A stretch of DNA of 39,765 bases from positions 1 through 39,765 of IMG/VR virus record IMGVR_UViG_3300010210_000006; one strand, 5' to 3'. Positions 30,556-38,304 of the stretch are shown here, in pieces. The DNA comes from a virus. The position numbers were made by a program, and so were the translations under genes. Position 1 is the first letter of the stretch; each line of letters opens with the position of its first letter. The notes below the pieces were generated by a model that was not told the origin of the DNA, ran no database searches, and saw only the letters and a list, made by a program, of their open reading frames with translations.

Positions 30556-30639
30556 AAAAGAAACCCGCCAAGTGCGGGCGCAGTATGGTGGGTTTCCATG
30601 TGCTACTTGCGCCATAACCCTTAAAAACTCAAGTAGCAC
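30556..30639 (-). terminator. Two-hairpin structured terminator region
   Basis: Leftward: GTGCTACTTG/CAAGTAGCAC (30630-30639 with 30600-30609, perfect 10 bp), then GAAACCC/GGGTTTC (30590-30596 with 30560-30566) followed by UUUUU. An inner CCCGC/GCGGG can compete with the second stem. A short open frame across it (30454-30639) is not credible. Confidence 0.6.
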
Positions 30640-30726
30640 TCCAAAATTAATAATTTATGTTCATATACGCAAAGTATTCTTAGCAATAGGTTAATTAGGT
30701 TTTAAATACGCAATTCTCTGGAGGAT

Positions 30727-30751
30727 AAAACCGCCCATTTAAAAACGGCGG
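30727..30751 (-). terminator. Terminator after 30762-30986
   Basis: CCGCC/GGCGG (30731-30735 with 30747-30751) followed leftward by UUUUAUCC. It closes the early operon that begins far to the right. Confidence 0.7.
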
Positions 30752-30761
30752 ATAACTATTT

Positions 30762-30986
30762 TTAACGGCAAGCAATATGTGGGTTATACATATTTTGAAA
30801 ACTTTGCCATAACATTCTTTTATCTAATTCTTTAGCAACCTGTGGGCTTACGTTCTTATGTGTTTCTTCTTCTGTGGCTGCCAATGCAAGCACTTGTTCA
30901 TTTGTAATAATGCCAGCCGTTAACAATGCGTATAAATCATTGCTATTGGCTATTTCATTTACACTTTTTTCATAAATCTTTAACAT
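30762..30986 (-). CDS. Small hypothetical early protein (74 aa)
   Basis: Helical, acidic and Asn/Ala-rich (LLTAGIITNEQVLALAATEEE); two helices likely. No family recognised. Its start overlaps the end of 30970-31317 by 17 bases, so it belongs to the early operon as its last gene, before a terminator and the non-coding control region. Confidence 0.5.
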   Translation of the reverse strand: MLKIYEKSVNEIANSNDLYALLTAGIITNEQVLALAATEEETHKNVSPQVAKELDKRMLWQSFQNMYNPHIACR

Positions 30987-31317
30987 GATATTTCAATTTT
31001 AAGTTATTTGAAATTATTTTATTCCATTCTCTTTTCGTAAATATTATTTCAAAAAATACATCCTCCGCATCCCATTCACAACTACAATCAACCGACAAAA
31101 ATCCATTTTCGCAAATACATTTTGCTTCAGATAAAATAATATTTAGGATAAACCTATTAGGTCTATATGAATAAATACCTGAATAATTCTTAGTGTCAAA
31201 AGATCCTCCTGCATATAATTCGTATTTATCATTAGGAGGGTCATTTCTTTTGAAATAATCTATAATTTCATCAAGATCTATTAACTCTAAGTATGTTTCA
31301 TCAGGAAAATATTTCAT
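30970..31317 (-). CDS. Hypothetical early protein (115 aa)
   Basis: Acidic N-terminal helix (ELIDLDEIIDYFKRNDPPND), strands in the middle and a Cys-containing segment C-x(n)-CENGFLSVDCSCEWD near residues 75-90 that might hold a metal, though the spacing fits no finger I know. Unrecognised. Five bases separate it from the next gene upstream (31323). Confidence 0.5.
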   Translation of the reverse strand: MKYFPDETYLELIDLDEIIDYFKRNDPPNDKYELYAGGSFDTKNYSGIYSYRPNRFILNIILSEAKCICENGFLSVDCSCEWDAEDVFFEIIFTKREWNKIISNNLKLKYHVKDL

Positions 31318-31322
31318 GATTA

Positions 31323-31595
31323 TTAATCAATCAAATCCGTATCATTACTATAAACTAAACCAGGTTCATTATCAATAAGTTCTCTTATTGAAACTTTATA
31401 GGGTTTTCCTTCTGTACGATCGTTATCTTCCCACATTTGAATAAACCTTTCATCCCATTCACTTTCGGGGATTTCTTCAACTGAGTCGATTGAGATTTCT
31501 CCTACCTGTTCAATTAAAGTGGCTTTTGCTTCTTCTTCTGTGTTACCTGAAAATGCATATATGTATTGGCAGGATTTGAATTTGAATACTTTCAT
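31323..31595 (-). CDS. Hypothetical acidic early protein (90 aa)
   Basis: Begins MKVFKFKSCQYIYAFSGNTEEEA, a compact alpha/beta pattern common in small phage proteins, with strongly acidic remainder (IPESEWDERFIQMWEDND). Unrecognised; acidic small early phage proteins are often DNA mimics or inhibitors, but that is only an analogy. Two bases from the membrane-protein gene upstream. Confidence 0.5.
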   Translation of the reverse strand: MKVFKFKSCQYIYAFSGNTEEEAKATLIEQVGEISIDSVEEIPESEWDERFIQMWEDNDRTEGKPYKVSIRELIDNEPGLVYSNDTDLID

Positions 31596-31597
31596 AG

Positions 31598-31819
31598 TTA
31601 TAAGTTTTTTAATTTATTCTTTAATTTTTTAAGTTTTATTTTTTTATAGTCAATAAAAGCAGATAAAATGAAGATTACACCAGTAAGTCTTAATACAATT
31701 GTAGAAATTGTGTCTGGAACCAACAGTAGATTAAGCCCGATTATAAGATTTCCTATGACAACCATAATTTTAAATGATGTTCTAGTTAAAAGTGGTTTTT
31801 TCAATTCTTCTTTTGTCAT
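31598..31819 (-). CDS. Small membrane protein (73 aa)
   Basis: Two transmembrane helices (about residues 16-34, FKIMVVIGNLIIGLNLLLV, and 38-55, STIVLRLTGVIFILSAF) and a Lys-rich cytoplasmic tail (KKIKLKKLKNKLKNL). Unrecognised. Its ATG follows the zinc-ribbon gene's TAA by one base. A phage superinfection or cell-takeover role is possible. Confidence 0.55.
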   Translation of the reverse strand: MTKEELKKPLLTRTSFKIMVVIGNLIIGLNLLLVPDTISTIVLRLTGVIFILSAFIDYKKIKLKKLKNKLKNL

Positions 31820-31820
31820 A

Positions 31821-31976
31821 TTAAACTCCTTTCATTGTTTCTTCAAAAAACTTTTGTTCTTCTATACAATAAATGCAACGACCATCATCAATTAGAATGT
31901 CGTCTGATATTTCGCCACAACTTGAACATTCTCCATGTTCTAAATCAAATGGTGTATAAATTGTTTCAGTAAACAT
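31821..31976 (-). CDS. Small zinc-ribbon protein (51 aa)
   Basis: Found by translating the gap between 31598 and 32001: ATG at 31976, stop TAA at 31821-31823, one base before the next ATG. The sequence has four cysteines arranged CSSC (residues 17-20) and CIYC (34-37), a zinc ribbon, in an acidic context (DDILIDDGR). Such short zinc proteins are frequent in phage early regions and may contact nucleic acid or RNA polymerase. The cysteine pairs and tight packing make it a real gene. Confidence 0.65.
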   Translation of the reverse strand: MFTETIYTPFDLEHGECSSCGEISDDILIDDGRCIYCIEEQKFFEETMKGV

Positions 31977-32000
31977 AATTTTAAATTTATTTTGTTAATA

Positions 32001-32294
32001 CTAAATGTCTAATACATATATTCTTTCCCTCCTAAGGAATATCCAAAAATCATTTCTTTCAGTAAAACCCAGTCTGGTCCTAAGTGCATAATATCTGTTT
32101 GGATGTACTTCACTGTGGATCAGGTATGGTTTTTTATAAATGTACTCCTGTTCCTTATCTGACCAGAAATCTTGCAGAGTAGCAACTCTGAAAGAAGGAG
32201 GAATTTCTTCGTAATACGGAATTTGATATTTGTCGTATTTTAGTTCAGGTTGTGCTTTGGCCTTAGCAGGCTTTTTTAATTTAATAGTTCCCAT
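32001..32294 (-). CDS. Hypothetical early protein (97 aa)
   Basis: Lys/Ala-rich N-terminus (KLKKPAKAKAQ), then an aromatic-rich alpha/beta part (YQIPYYEEIPPSF; FWIFLRRERIYVLDI). No family recognised. It follows the primase-helicase gene by four bases, so it is likely co-regulated with replication. Confidence 0.5.
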   Translation of the reverse strand: MGTIKLKKPAKAKAQPELKYDKYQIPYYEEIPPSFRVATLQDFWSDKEQEYIYKKPYLIHSEVHPNRYYALRTRLGFTERNDFWIFLRRERIYVLDI

Positions 32295-32298
32295 AACA

Positions 32299-35200
32299 TT
32301 ATATTGTTAGTTCATCTGTTCCTATAGTAAAATACTCAACCGATGATGATTTATCTTCCATGCCAATGAAAGTTTTACCACCATTGTTAAGAAAATCGAT
32401 TATGTTTATTCCATCTTTATTAGGTTTGTGAGGATTGAAATGCAAGCCTTTATATTCGCAGTAATAACGAACACATTTACCAAAACGAGTGGCTGAATAG
32501 AAATCTGATTCGCGACGTTTTAAACTGCTGTCAAAATCGTTATACATATCTTTCCTGGGAATTTTTGTATCGAGGTTGGATTTTCCAAATTCACCGGCTT
32601 CTACACCTGTTTCGCGTTTAGGTGCAAAATATTCCTCTGCCCAGGTTAAGAATGATTCTCCCATCATTTGGCGGAGTTTACGCAAACGTACATCACGTTG
32701 TGGAGCGATTACCAAACCGTATTTAAAATACAACTGAAGCGATAAGGCTACCAGGTTGTAATAGTAATTATATTGCTCCTCTGGCCATTCTTTAAAAAAC
32801 AACATGCCAAAATCATCGAGGGGTTTATGGTATTCGTTGTAAAAATCGGAGAATACAATATTATGTTGCCTGTCTTCATAACTGGAGCCCTCACCGTTGA
32901 AAGAGTGGTTAGTAGCAAAATATATTTTTGGGGAAAATTCAGGATCCATAGTCCAACCCTGTTGACCTTTTACATTAATTTTCCAGGTACCGGTAATGTT
33001 TGGGAAAAAGAACTCAAAATCCATACCTACTCTAACATCGTCGAAAAATACGTTTTCAGTCTTTTCAGTTATTTCTCCAAACAAAAAATTATCATCGGTA
33101 AGTTTTTTGCTTTTACCAGGTATTTTAACCTGAGGGATAATTTCTCCTATGGCTTCGCCAAAAAGTGATTTTCCTGAGCGTCCGTTGCTGGCTCCAACTT
33201 CACTAAGTTTTCCATCCATGCCAATTATGGCTTTGGTAATTGCAGGATTATAATATCTGTGGCATAAGTAACCCATTGCGGTTAGTTTGCTTAGCAGATG
33301 CATTGACAAATCAATGTACTGATCAGGTTTTAATTCAGCTACATTCTTGCTTTCGCGCCAATGGAAATTACTTGTGTTTATAAGGAACTGAAGGAAGTGA
33401 GATTTTTGACCGGTATCAGTCAAAATCATTGCATAAGGTAATGCTGTTTGTTCGTTATAATATTTTTTTATGTCCGGATCTTCAATCGCATCAATAGTGT
33501 CCTGGTCAACCTGTTCAAACGATATCATCTTTTCCTTAAGAAATTTGATATCGAAATCAATTATTTTATCTTCCCAAATGGTTTGTGATTTTTCGTTTAA
33601 TTGATGCTCGCTAACTTTGTCTGAAGAAATTCTAAGAAACTTGTTTCTGAAGTGCATGTTTTGAGAATCTTTTTTTGATTTCTCAAAATTGATATCAAAA
33701 AATTTCATGTTCTCGAGGGAGTGATCTCCAAGGTAAAAATGTCCGCCTGAAAACAATAAATTCTGCACATCTTCACTTGCAATTTCTTCAGTAATTGTAG
33801 TAACAAAAAATTTAATTTCCTCGCGTTTAACTGTTTTTACAACATGGTTTTTAAAATGCACATATTTCCAGTCGCCAGCCATACGAACACGTCCATAGCC
33901 ACGATTACGAAGGAATGTATATGCACGTTTATAATTGAAGTTAGGCTTACCTTTACTGTCGATCATCCAGTATTTTTCTTCCGGAAGTACTGGCTCAGCA
34001 AGTTCAAAATCTTCATTTTCGTTAAACCTGTATTTATTACGATTTATAGTAAACTCAGGTACGTTAATTAGTATATCCTTATGATGCTCAGCAAACTCCT
34101 GTGCGCTATTGAGTTTCCAAAAATCTTTTATCTGATAATCAGTTAATGCTGTTATTTTATGCAATTCACAAAATGAACCCTGGCCACTTTTAAGGCTCAT
34201 CGTTTCTTTAAGGTCCTGCAAAAAATCAGATTCCTTATTTTTTAAAGATCCTGCAAGCAGATCGTCAATACCCTTTTCATCCTTTTCGTTTTTCTTAATT
34301 GCACCAAAATAAACCTCCAGGTTGATTCCCATATTTCTGAAGGAAAGCATATACTCCTTATAGTTTTTAATGGCATAGTAAAAATTAAGAGGTCTTTGCT
34401 GTGGATTTCCCCCGTTTTTTATGTCAGATGAAATATTTTGCCAATCGCTATCGAGCATAAAAACTACCTTCTTTACATTACATTTCTGTATTAGTAATTG
34501 AAGGTCCTTAGGCATTGTATTGTGGCTTCCGATATTTTGTATACCCATTACACCAACACTCAAAATATCGTGCTTACATGCCTTCTCAGCCTTTTTTTCA
34601 CCCTCTTGTATGTATAGGGTTTCAATTTGCCGGCCAATTTGATAAATACGCCTTATTTTTTGAGGGATATACAATTGAGTCCCGGAGCCGGCGGGTGAAT
34701 AATATTTTATTGGTTTGCCAAATCTGTCTTTATGCTCTTCAGGATTTTGGAAACGAACACGGAAAAATTCTTCGTAAGTTTTGCGCTTTTCACGCTTGAA
34801 CATTATAGCCTTTCCCTCGAGGTCGTAATACCAAATTACCATATCATTCCCATAACCTGGCATTAATTGATAATAATCATTTAATGAACCTACGGTGAAA
34901 GGAGTAATTTCATGAGTTTTATCAGTATCATTATCCTTAAAAACAGTGGCCATTACATCTTTAGCGGTAAGCCCTGAATCACTCAGTTGAATATCGGTAA
35001 ATGTCTTCTTTCCTTTGCCAATTTTGCGCTGTGCTTTCTGGCTTTCTTTCATTTTTTTATTGAAATCAGAATTAATTTCAATATGATATTTATCGGCCAG
35101 AAATTCTAAAGCATCTGTAAAGGTCATTTTTTGGATCTCCATCAAAAATTTAATGGAACCATGACCGCTTTTGTCGCATGAAAAGCACTTAAACACCTGT

Positions 35201-35364
35201 TTTTTTTCTGAGAAAGTCATCCCCTTGCCTTTACCTGACTTACCACAAACAGGGCATTTTGCATATAATGTAGATCCTGCTTTTTCAATCTTCATAAAAC
35301 CGGATGCAACTTCCTCCAGTTTTGCAATGCTTTTTATTTCTTCTATGGTTTGTTTTGGGATCAT
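32299..35364 (-). CDS. Primase-helicase (1021 aa)
   Basis: A single large replication protein. The DnaG-type zinc finger has C37, C40, C60 and C63 (CPVC...CFSC). A Toprim domain lies at about 250-310 with EGEKKAEKA and FMLDSDW. The C-terminal part holds a superfamily-3-like ATPase: Walker A GASNGRSGKS at about 726-735, a Walker-B-like NVFFDDV about 35 residues on, and the later IYFATNHSF sensor. Such multi-domain proteins prime and unwind phage DNA. It is the only replication enzyme seen, so the host must supply the polymerase. It overlaps 35361-35561 by four bases. Confidence 0.9.
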   Translation of the reverse strand: MIPKQTIEEIKSIAKLEEVASGFMKIEKAGSTLYAKCPVCGKSGKGKGMTFSEKKQVFKCFSCDKSGHGSIKFLMEIQKMTFTDALEFLADKYHIEINSDFNKKMKESQKAQRKIGKGKKTFTDIQLSDSGLTAKDVMATVFKDNDTDKTHEITPFTVGSLNDYYQLMPGYGNDMVIWYYDLEGKAIMFKREKRKTYEEFFRVRFQNPEEHKDRFGKPIKYYSPAGSGTQLYIPQKIRRIYQIGRQIETLYIQEGEKKAEKACKHDILSVGVMGIQNIGSHNTMPKDLQLLIQKCNVKKVVFMLDSDWQNISSDIKNGGNPQQRPLNFYYAIKNYKEYMLSFRNMGINLEVYFGAIKKNEKDEKGIDDLLAGSLKNKESDFLQDLKETMSLKSGQGSFCELHKITALTDYQIKDFWKLNSAQEFAEHHKDILINVPEFTINRNKYRFNENEDFELAEPVLPEEKYWMIDSKGKPNFNYKRAYTFLRNRGYGRVRMAGDWKYVHFKNHVVKTVKREEIKFFVTTITEEIASEDVQNLLFSGGHFYLGDHSLENMKFFDINFEKSKKDSQNMHFRNKFLRISSDKVSEHQLNEKSQTIWEDKIIDFDIKFLKEKMISFEQVDQDTIDAIEDPDIKKYYNEQTALPYAMILTDTGQKSHFLQFLINTSNFHWRESKNVAELKPDQYIDLSMHLLSKLTAMGYLCHRYYNPAITKAIIGMDGKLSEVGASNGRSGKSLFGEAIGEIIPQVKIPGKSKKLTDDNFLFGEITEKTENVFFDDVRVGMDFEFFFPNITGTWKINVKGQQGWTMDPEFSPKIYFATNHSFNGEGSSYEDRQHNIVFSDFYNEYHKPLDDFGMLFFKEWPEEQYNYYYNLVALSLQLYFKYGLVIAPQRDVRLRKLRQMMGESFLTWAEEYFAPKRETGVEAGEFGKSNLDTKIPRKDMYNDFDSSLKRRESDFYSATRFGKCVRYYCEYKGLHFNPHKPNKDGINIIDFLNNGGKTFIGMEDKSSSVEYFTIGTDELTI

Positions 35365-35561
35365 ATATCTAATTGTAATTGGCGGTTTTCTATTATTTCG
35401 TAATCATGCTCTCTTACAAGCACAATTATATTAGGGTTATCGATAAGTGATTTTACCTGTCTGAAGTACACAGAAATTTCACCTCGTTTTGTATCGATTA
35501 CAAAACCCTTTTTACGGAGTTTGTAGGTTGAATTGTATCGGCGTTTGGTTGCAGGATCCAT
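35361..35561 (-). CDS. Hypothetical small protein upstream of primase (66 aa)
   Basis: Basic N-terminus (MDPATKRRYNSTYKLRKKG) and a short beta-like remainder (FVIDTKRGEISVYF). The pattern resembles a small winged or DNA-contact module, but I do not recognise a family. Start overlaps 35561-35830 by one base and stop overlaps the primase start by four; translationally coupled. Confidence 0.55.
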   Translation of the reverse strand: MDPATKRRYNSTYKLRKKGFVIDTKRGEISVYFRQVKSLIDNPNIIVLVREHDYEIIENRQLQLDI

Positions 35562-35830
35562 TATTTTAATTGTTTATGGTTATTCACCTTAATATTTTCC
35601 GGGATTTCCGAAAGTTCCATTCTTCCTGAAGCAACCAGTTGTGCTGCTTGTAAATGTATTTTTGCATTATTAACTATTACCGCTCCAACCTTAGCCATTG
35701 CTGTTGCTCGTTTAATGGTTTTTTCCATGTCTTCAACCGGTTCACCTTTGTCGTTCGTCTCCGGGTTCGTGAGATCCTCAAGAGCATTAAATAAATGATC
35801 ATTAAGGTCTGATAGTTTATTCCTTGCCAT
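35561..35830 (-). CDS. Conserved phage protein, helical (89 aa)
   Basis: Pattern LSDLNDHLFNALEDL followed by IKRATAMAKVGAVIVNNAKIHLQAAQL is one I associate with a small family widespread in Bacteroidetes and Proteobacteria phages, encoded among early genes; function is not established. Two helices dominate. It overlaps the HNH gene by 14 bases. Confidence 0.6.
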   Translation of the reverse strand: MARNKLSDLNDHLFNALEDLTNPETNDKGEPVEDMEKTIKRATAMAKVGAVIVNNAKIHLQAAQLVASGRMELSEIPENIKVNNHKQLK

Positions 35831-36563
35831 CTTTACTAATTTTAGTTATTGTTCTTTTCAATTTTCCTAACAACCTCATTGCTTTGCGAGCATCAGGAGG
35901 GTAATTGTGAATAGTATTTAGGGCCATGTTTTTAGCCATGTCGATAGGTTCCCAATTGTCAGGATCACAATTCAATTGATTTCCATCTTTACACCTTAAA
36001 AAGGTAGTCGTAGGGATATCACCATATTTCTTTTTGTAATTTACACGGTGAAGTAAATCCCATTTGCCTTCAGCAATTCTTATATATTTATATACTATAC
36101 CGGTGCGTTTGTCTTTTCTGGTAGTTACTGCACCATCATAGAGAGTATTAACTGGTTTATGACCTTTTTGAAAAAATGTATGAGCAACTTTTTTCTTAAT
36201 TTCAGGATTCATTTTTTTACCTTTATTAGCAGGTGTATGACCTTTTTGAAAACATCCTGAATTAGTTTTTTTACCTAAACCAAGTTTACTGGCTCTGTTC
36301 TTTATGTTTGTATATGAAATATTAAGAATCGCTCCAATTTCTTTTGATGTGTGAGTTTCATAAAGTTCCTTTAGTTTTTCATCCATTTGAATTGTCCACT
36401 GATTGCCAGTATACAATGGCTCCTTTTTTATTTTAAGTTTTTTTGCTTTTGAGTGAATGGATGCTACAGGTCTTCCTATTAATTTAGATAATTGTTTTGT
36501 TGGGGTAACCGGGTACAGTTCCCTCAACCTTTCAATTTCGTTATTTGTCCAAATATTTCTCAT
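35817..36563 (-). CDS. HNH endonuclease with two Myb/SANT-like repeats (248 aa)
   Basis: The N-terminus has two similar helix-turn-helix units (residues 1-48, WTNNEIERLRELY, and about 53-98, WTIQMDEKLKELYETHTSKEIGAIL). The HNH part is visible at about 170-205: LLHRVNYKKKYGDIP (H), then CKDGNQLNCDPDNWE (N). Free-standing HNH genes of this type are mobile homing endonucleases common in Bacteroidetes phages. A strong terminator-like hairpin sits immediately before its ATG, which supports later insertion into the early operon. Confidence 0.75.
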   Translation of the reverse strand: MRNIWTNNEIERLRELYPVTPTKQLSKLIGRPVASIHSKAKKLKIKKEPLYTGNQWTIQMDEKLKELYETHTSKEIGAILNISYTNIKNRASKLGLGKKTNSGCFQKGHTPANKGKKMNPEIKKKVAHTFFQKGHKPVNTLYDGAVTTRKDKRTGIVYKYIRIAEGKWDLLHRVNYKKKYGDIPTTTFLRCKDGNQLNCDPDNWEPIDMAKNMALNTIHNYPPDARKAMRLLGKLKRTITKISKDGKE

Positions 36564-36566
36564 AGC

Positions 36567-36615
36567 TAAAAAAAGAAAGCCGACAAAGTCGGTGCAAAAC
36601 GGTAGCCGGCTTTCT
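36567..36615 (-). terminator. Terminator just before the HNH gene
   Basis: AGAAAGCCG/CGGCTTTCT (36607-36615 with 36574-36582), followed leftward by seven U; an inner CCGAC/GTCGG can compete. The loop holds GGCTACCGTTTTGC, also present at 29981-29994 on the other strand. The HNH start codon comes within ten bases. Confidence 0.75.
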
Positions 36616-36622
36616 GGTTGAT

Positions 36623-36769
36623 TTATTTTAATTTTTCTCTTAAATACTTACTTAAATAGGTTACAATAAGGAAGTAGGGAATATCAAGCGCTTCAGCAAT
36701 TTCCACATAAGTAAATTCGCCTAACTCAAAATACTCTCTCACTTCTAAATATTGTTCCTGGTTAAACAT
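36623..36769 (-). CDS. Small helix-turn-helix protein (48 aa)
   Basis: Found in the gap between 36563 and 36769. Starts at the ATG of 36767-36769, overlapping the TAA of the upstream gene (TAATG); stop TAA at 36623-36625. Sequence reads as one HTH (EFTYVEIAEALDIPYFLIV) plus a basic tail (KYLREKLK). It is a complete short DNA-binding unit, in operon with neighbours and followed by a terminator. A real gene from packing and HTH pattern; target unknown. Confidence 0.6.
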   Translation of the reverse strand: MFNQEQYLEVREYFELGEFTYVEIAEALDIPYFLIVTYLSKYLREKLK

Positions 36770-37080
36770 TAGCCTAGTGTATTGCAGTTATTCATTAGTT
36801 CAGAAATTTCTTCAGAAACAGTTTCAGTTATCCATGCCTCAAGGGGAATAAGCATTTGAGGTGAATTATATGTATCTCTTACACCGTTGTATAGGCTCTC
36901 ATCGCCTTCCTGAATATGTAGGAGTTTTATATCCGGATGTTGTTTTTTCATTTCAGGAATAATATTTCTGGCAAACTCCTGACTTATAACAGCATTGTAT
37001 AATTCCAACCTTTCAGCATCGTTTAGCGAATCGATGAAGGTTCTTATTTTATCGTTGGCCGAAATGAGAATATTATTCAT
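36769..37080 (-). CDS. Hypothetical early protein (103 aa)
   Basis: Helical, acidic and soluble (FIDSLNDAERLELYNAVISQE; SEEISELMNNC). No family recognised. The stop codon overlaps the ATG of the small HTH gene, and the start overlaps the stop of 37077-37412 by four bases (ATGA). Confidence 0.5.
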   Translation of the reverse strand: MNNILISANDKIRTFIDSLNDAERLELYNAVISQEFARNIIPEMKKQHPDIKLLHIQEGDESLYNGVRDTYNSPQMLIPLEAWITETVSEEISELMNNCNTLG

Positions 37081-37412
37081 GATACACGGTTTTTTAAATA
37101 GTTTTCTTTTGCTTTAATTGGGTCCTGGTTAGCATCGATGAATATTATTGTTTTCCTGTCGATAACAACCGCTTTTTTACGTTTTAGGTTGGGGCTGGCA
37201 GCAATAGCCTGTTTTCTGGTTTTAATTCTTTTTTCCTCTTTTCCATCGATAATAGCAGCCCTACTAATCGATTTACTTTTACCAAAGTTTCTATCCATTT
37301 TCTTGGGGGTTTTATTAATATTCTCACGTCTCTGGAGAAGTATCTCGAGTAATTTTTCAACTCGAGGACCATTCCTAAACATTGTTTTTTTAATTTTTAC
37401 TCTAGTTGTCAT
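37077..37412 (-). CDS. Hypothetical basic early protein (111 aa)
   Basis: Very basic protein, rich in Lys and Arg (IKKTMFRNGPRVEKLLEILLQ; KKRIKTRKQAIAASPNLKRKK-like stretches), probably nucleic-acid binding. No family recognised. Its ATG directly follows element E2 (37415-37521): the third TGATTGCA box ends three bases before it, so E2 may be its promoter or operator. Confidence 0.5.
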   Translation of the reverse strand: MTTRVKIKKTMFRNGPRVEKLLEILLQRRENINKTPKKMDRNFGKSKSISRAAIIDGKEEKRIKTRKQAIAASPNLKRKKAVVIDRKTIIFIDANQDPIKAKENYLKNRVS

Positions 37413-37414
37413 TT

Positions 37415-37521
37415 TGCAATCATTTTTAAATTTTTTACCTGGTGGCCGGCTTTATTTATGCAATCATTATTCTCTTCCGGAAGATCCTGCAGCGATGGAT
37501 CCGGGATGCTATGTGATTGCA
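37415..37521 (-). repeat. 107-bp element, copy 2 (E2)
   Basis: Inverted relative to copy 1: TGCAATCA, TGATTGCA and TGATTGCA boxes (as + strand 37514-37521, 37459-37466, 37415-37422), spaced 55 and 44 bases, with GGATCC at 37497 and TTCCGGAA at 37475. It fills the only gap between 37412 and 37509 and overlaps the last codons of 37509-37763. Confidence 0.7.
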
Positions 37522-37763
37522 GTTAATTCTTCAAAAGCATTTTTGAACACACTAATTTTTGACTTAAGTTTGAAATTATCAGCATGCAAACCCTCATTTT
37601 GATGATCGCATTCAATTAGTTGTTCTTTTAGAATTGGAACCTCTTTAACAACAATATCAGCGGCTTTTAAAAGTGCTTTCGATGCAGATGTTTCATTGAG
37701 TTGTTCTTTTAATTGCTCAACTAATTTTTCCTGATCAGGTGTAAGTCTTATAGTAAGTGCCAT
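37509..37763 (-). CDS. Ribbon-helix-helix-like protein with coiled coil (84 aa)
   Basis: N-terminal LTIRLTPDQEKLVEQLKEQLN and SASKALLKAADIVV form a pattern like a CopG/Arc ribbon-helix-helix domain; residues 45-84 form a coiled-coil-like helix. A small dimeric DNA-binding protein is likely, possibly a regulator that binds the E elements next to its own end. That link is only suggested by position. Confidence 0.55.
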   Translation of the reverse strand: MALTIRLTPDQEKLVEQLKEQLNETSASKALLKAADIVVKEVPILKEQLIECDHQNEGLHADNFKLKSKISVFKNAFEELTAIT

Positions 37764-37764
37764 A

Positions 37765-37962
37765 TCAATGTTTATTAATTAGTTCATTAGTAACTGCTTC
37801 GAGAACTTCTTTAGCATCATCAAGTGTTGAATCTATTATTGAAATAGTTGGTTCCGGATTTTCTTCATTTAACATATGCTCTCTTTCAGAATTTAATTGA
37901 CGAATTCCTAACTCAAAAAACATTTTAGTGACCTCTAGTAGTCTTTTGCTTTCAATTTTCAT
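37765..37962 (-). CDS. Small hypothetical acidic protein (65 aa)
   Basis: Helical, acidic (MFFELGIRQLNSEREHMLNEE; STLDDAKEVLEAVTNE). No family recognised. One base separates it from the next gene and it overlaps the preceding one by four bases, so it lies inside the early operon. Confidence 0.5.
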   Translation of the reverse strand: MKIESKRLLEVTKMFFELGIRQLNSEREHMLNEENPEPTISIIDSTLDDAKEVLEAVTNELINKH

Positions 37963-38249
37963 AAGGCTATTGTGTCTTTAATGTTCCTCTTTATAAATGT
38001 GTCATCCATACTGTCACGGATAAGGATTTGGTTACCCTGGCGTTTTACAATAATGCCTCTATATCTATTTTCGCCCAACCAGTATCGGCAAGAAGTGCCC
38101 TTGGTTGCTTTTTTGTAATAGTTATAATCTTTTTGTTTTCTATATACCATCCAAAAAATCAACACCAAGCCGCCAAAAGCGCATAAGTCAACAAAAACAG
38201 TTATAATGGCTTGAACAATTAGTACTAATAGATTTAATATTGCTTCCAT
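37959..38249 (-). CDS. Small membrane protein (96 aa)
   Basis: N-terminal hydrophobic region with one long or two short transmembrane helices (about residues 5-35, LLVLIVQAIITVFVDLCAFG), then a basic cytoplasmic part ending with beta-strand-like sequence (RYRGIIVKRQGNQILIRDSMDD). No family recognised. It is the first gene after a terminator-like hairpin (38268-38304), so it may need read-through or antitermination. Confidence 0.5.
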   Translation of the reverse strand: MEAILNLLVLIVQAIITVFVDLCAFGGLVLIFWMVYRKQKDYNYYKKATKGTSCRYWLGENRYRGIIVKRQGNQILIRDSMDDTFIKRNIKDTIAL

Positions 38250-38267
38250 TTTATTTTAAAGTTTGGT

Positions 38268-38304
38268 GAAAAAAAAAGAGGAAAAACACGGTAAAAAACC
38301 TCTT
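38268..38304 (-). terminator. Terminator or attenuator in the early operon
   Basis: AAGAGG/CCTCTT (38299-38304 with 38276-38281) followed leftward by a U-run (38268-38277). A larger pairing AACACGG/CCGTGTT (about 38349 with 38290) encloses the region. It separates the two regulator genes from the rest of the early operon. Confidence 0.6.

Noticed and set aside
30454-30639. 61-residue leftward open frame
   Set aside because: It covers element E1 and two hairpins, has an odd composition (many Pro, Cys, Trp) and no coupling to neighbours; structure explains the sequence better.
32773-33168. 131-residue rightward frame inside the primase-helicase
   Set aside because: Antisense to the conserved ATPase region with Walker motifs.
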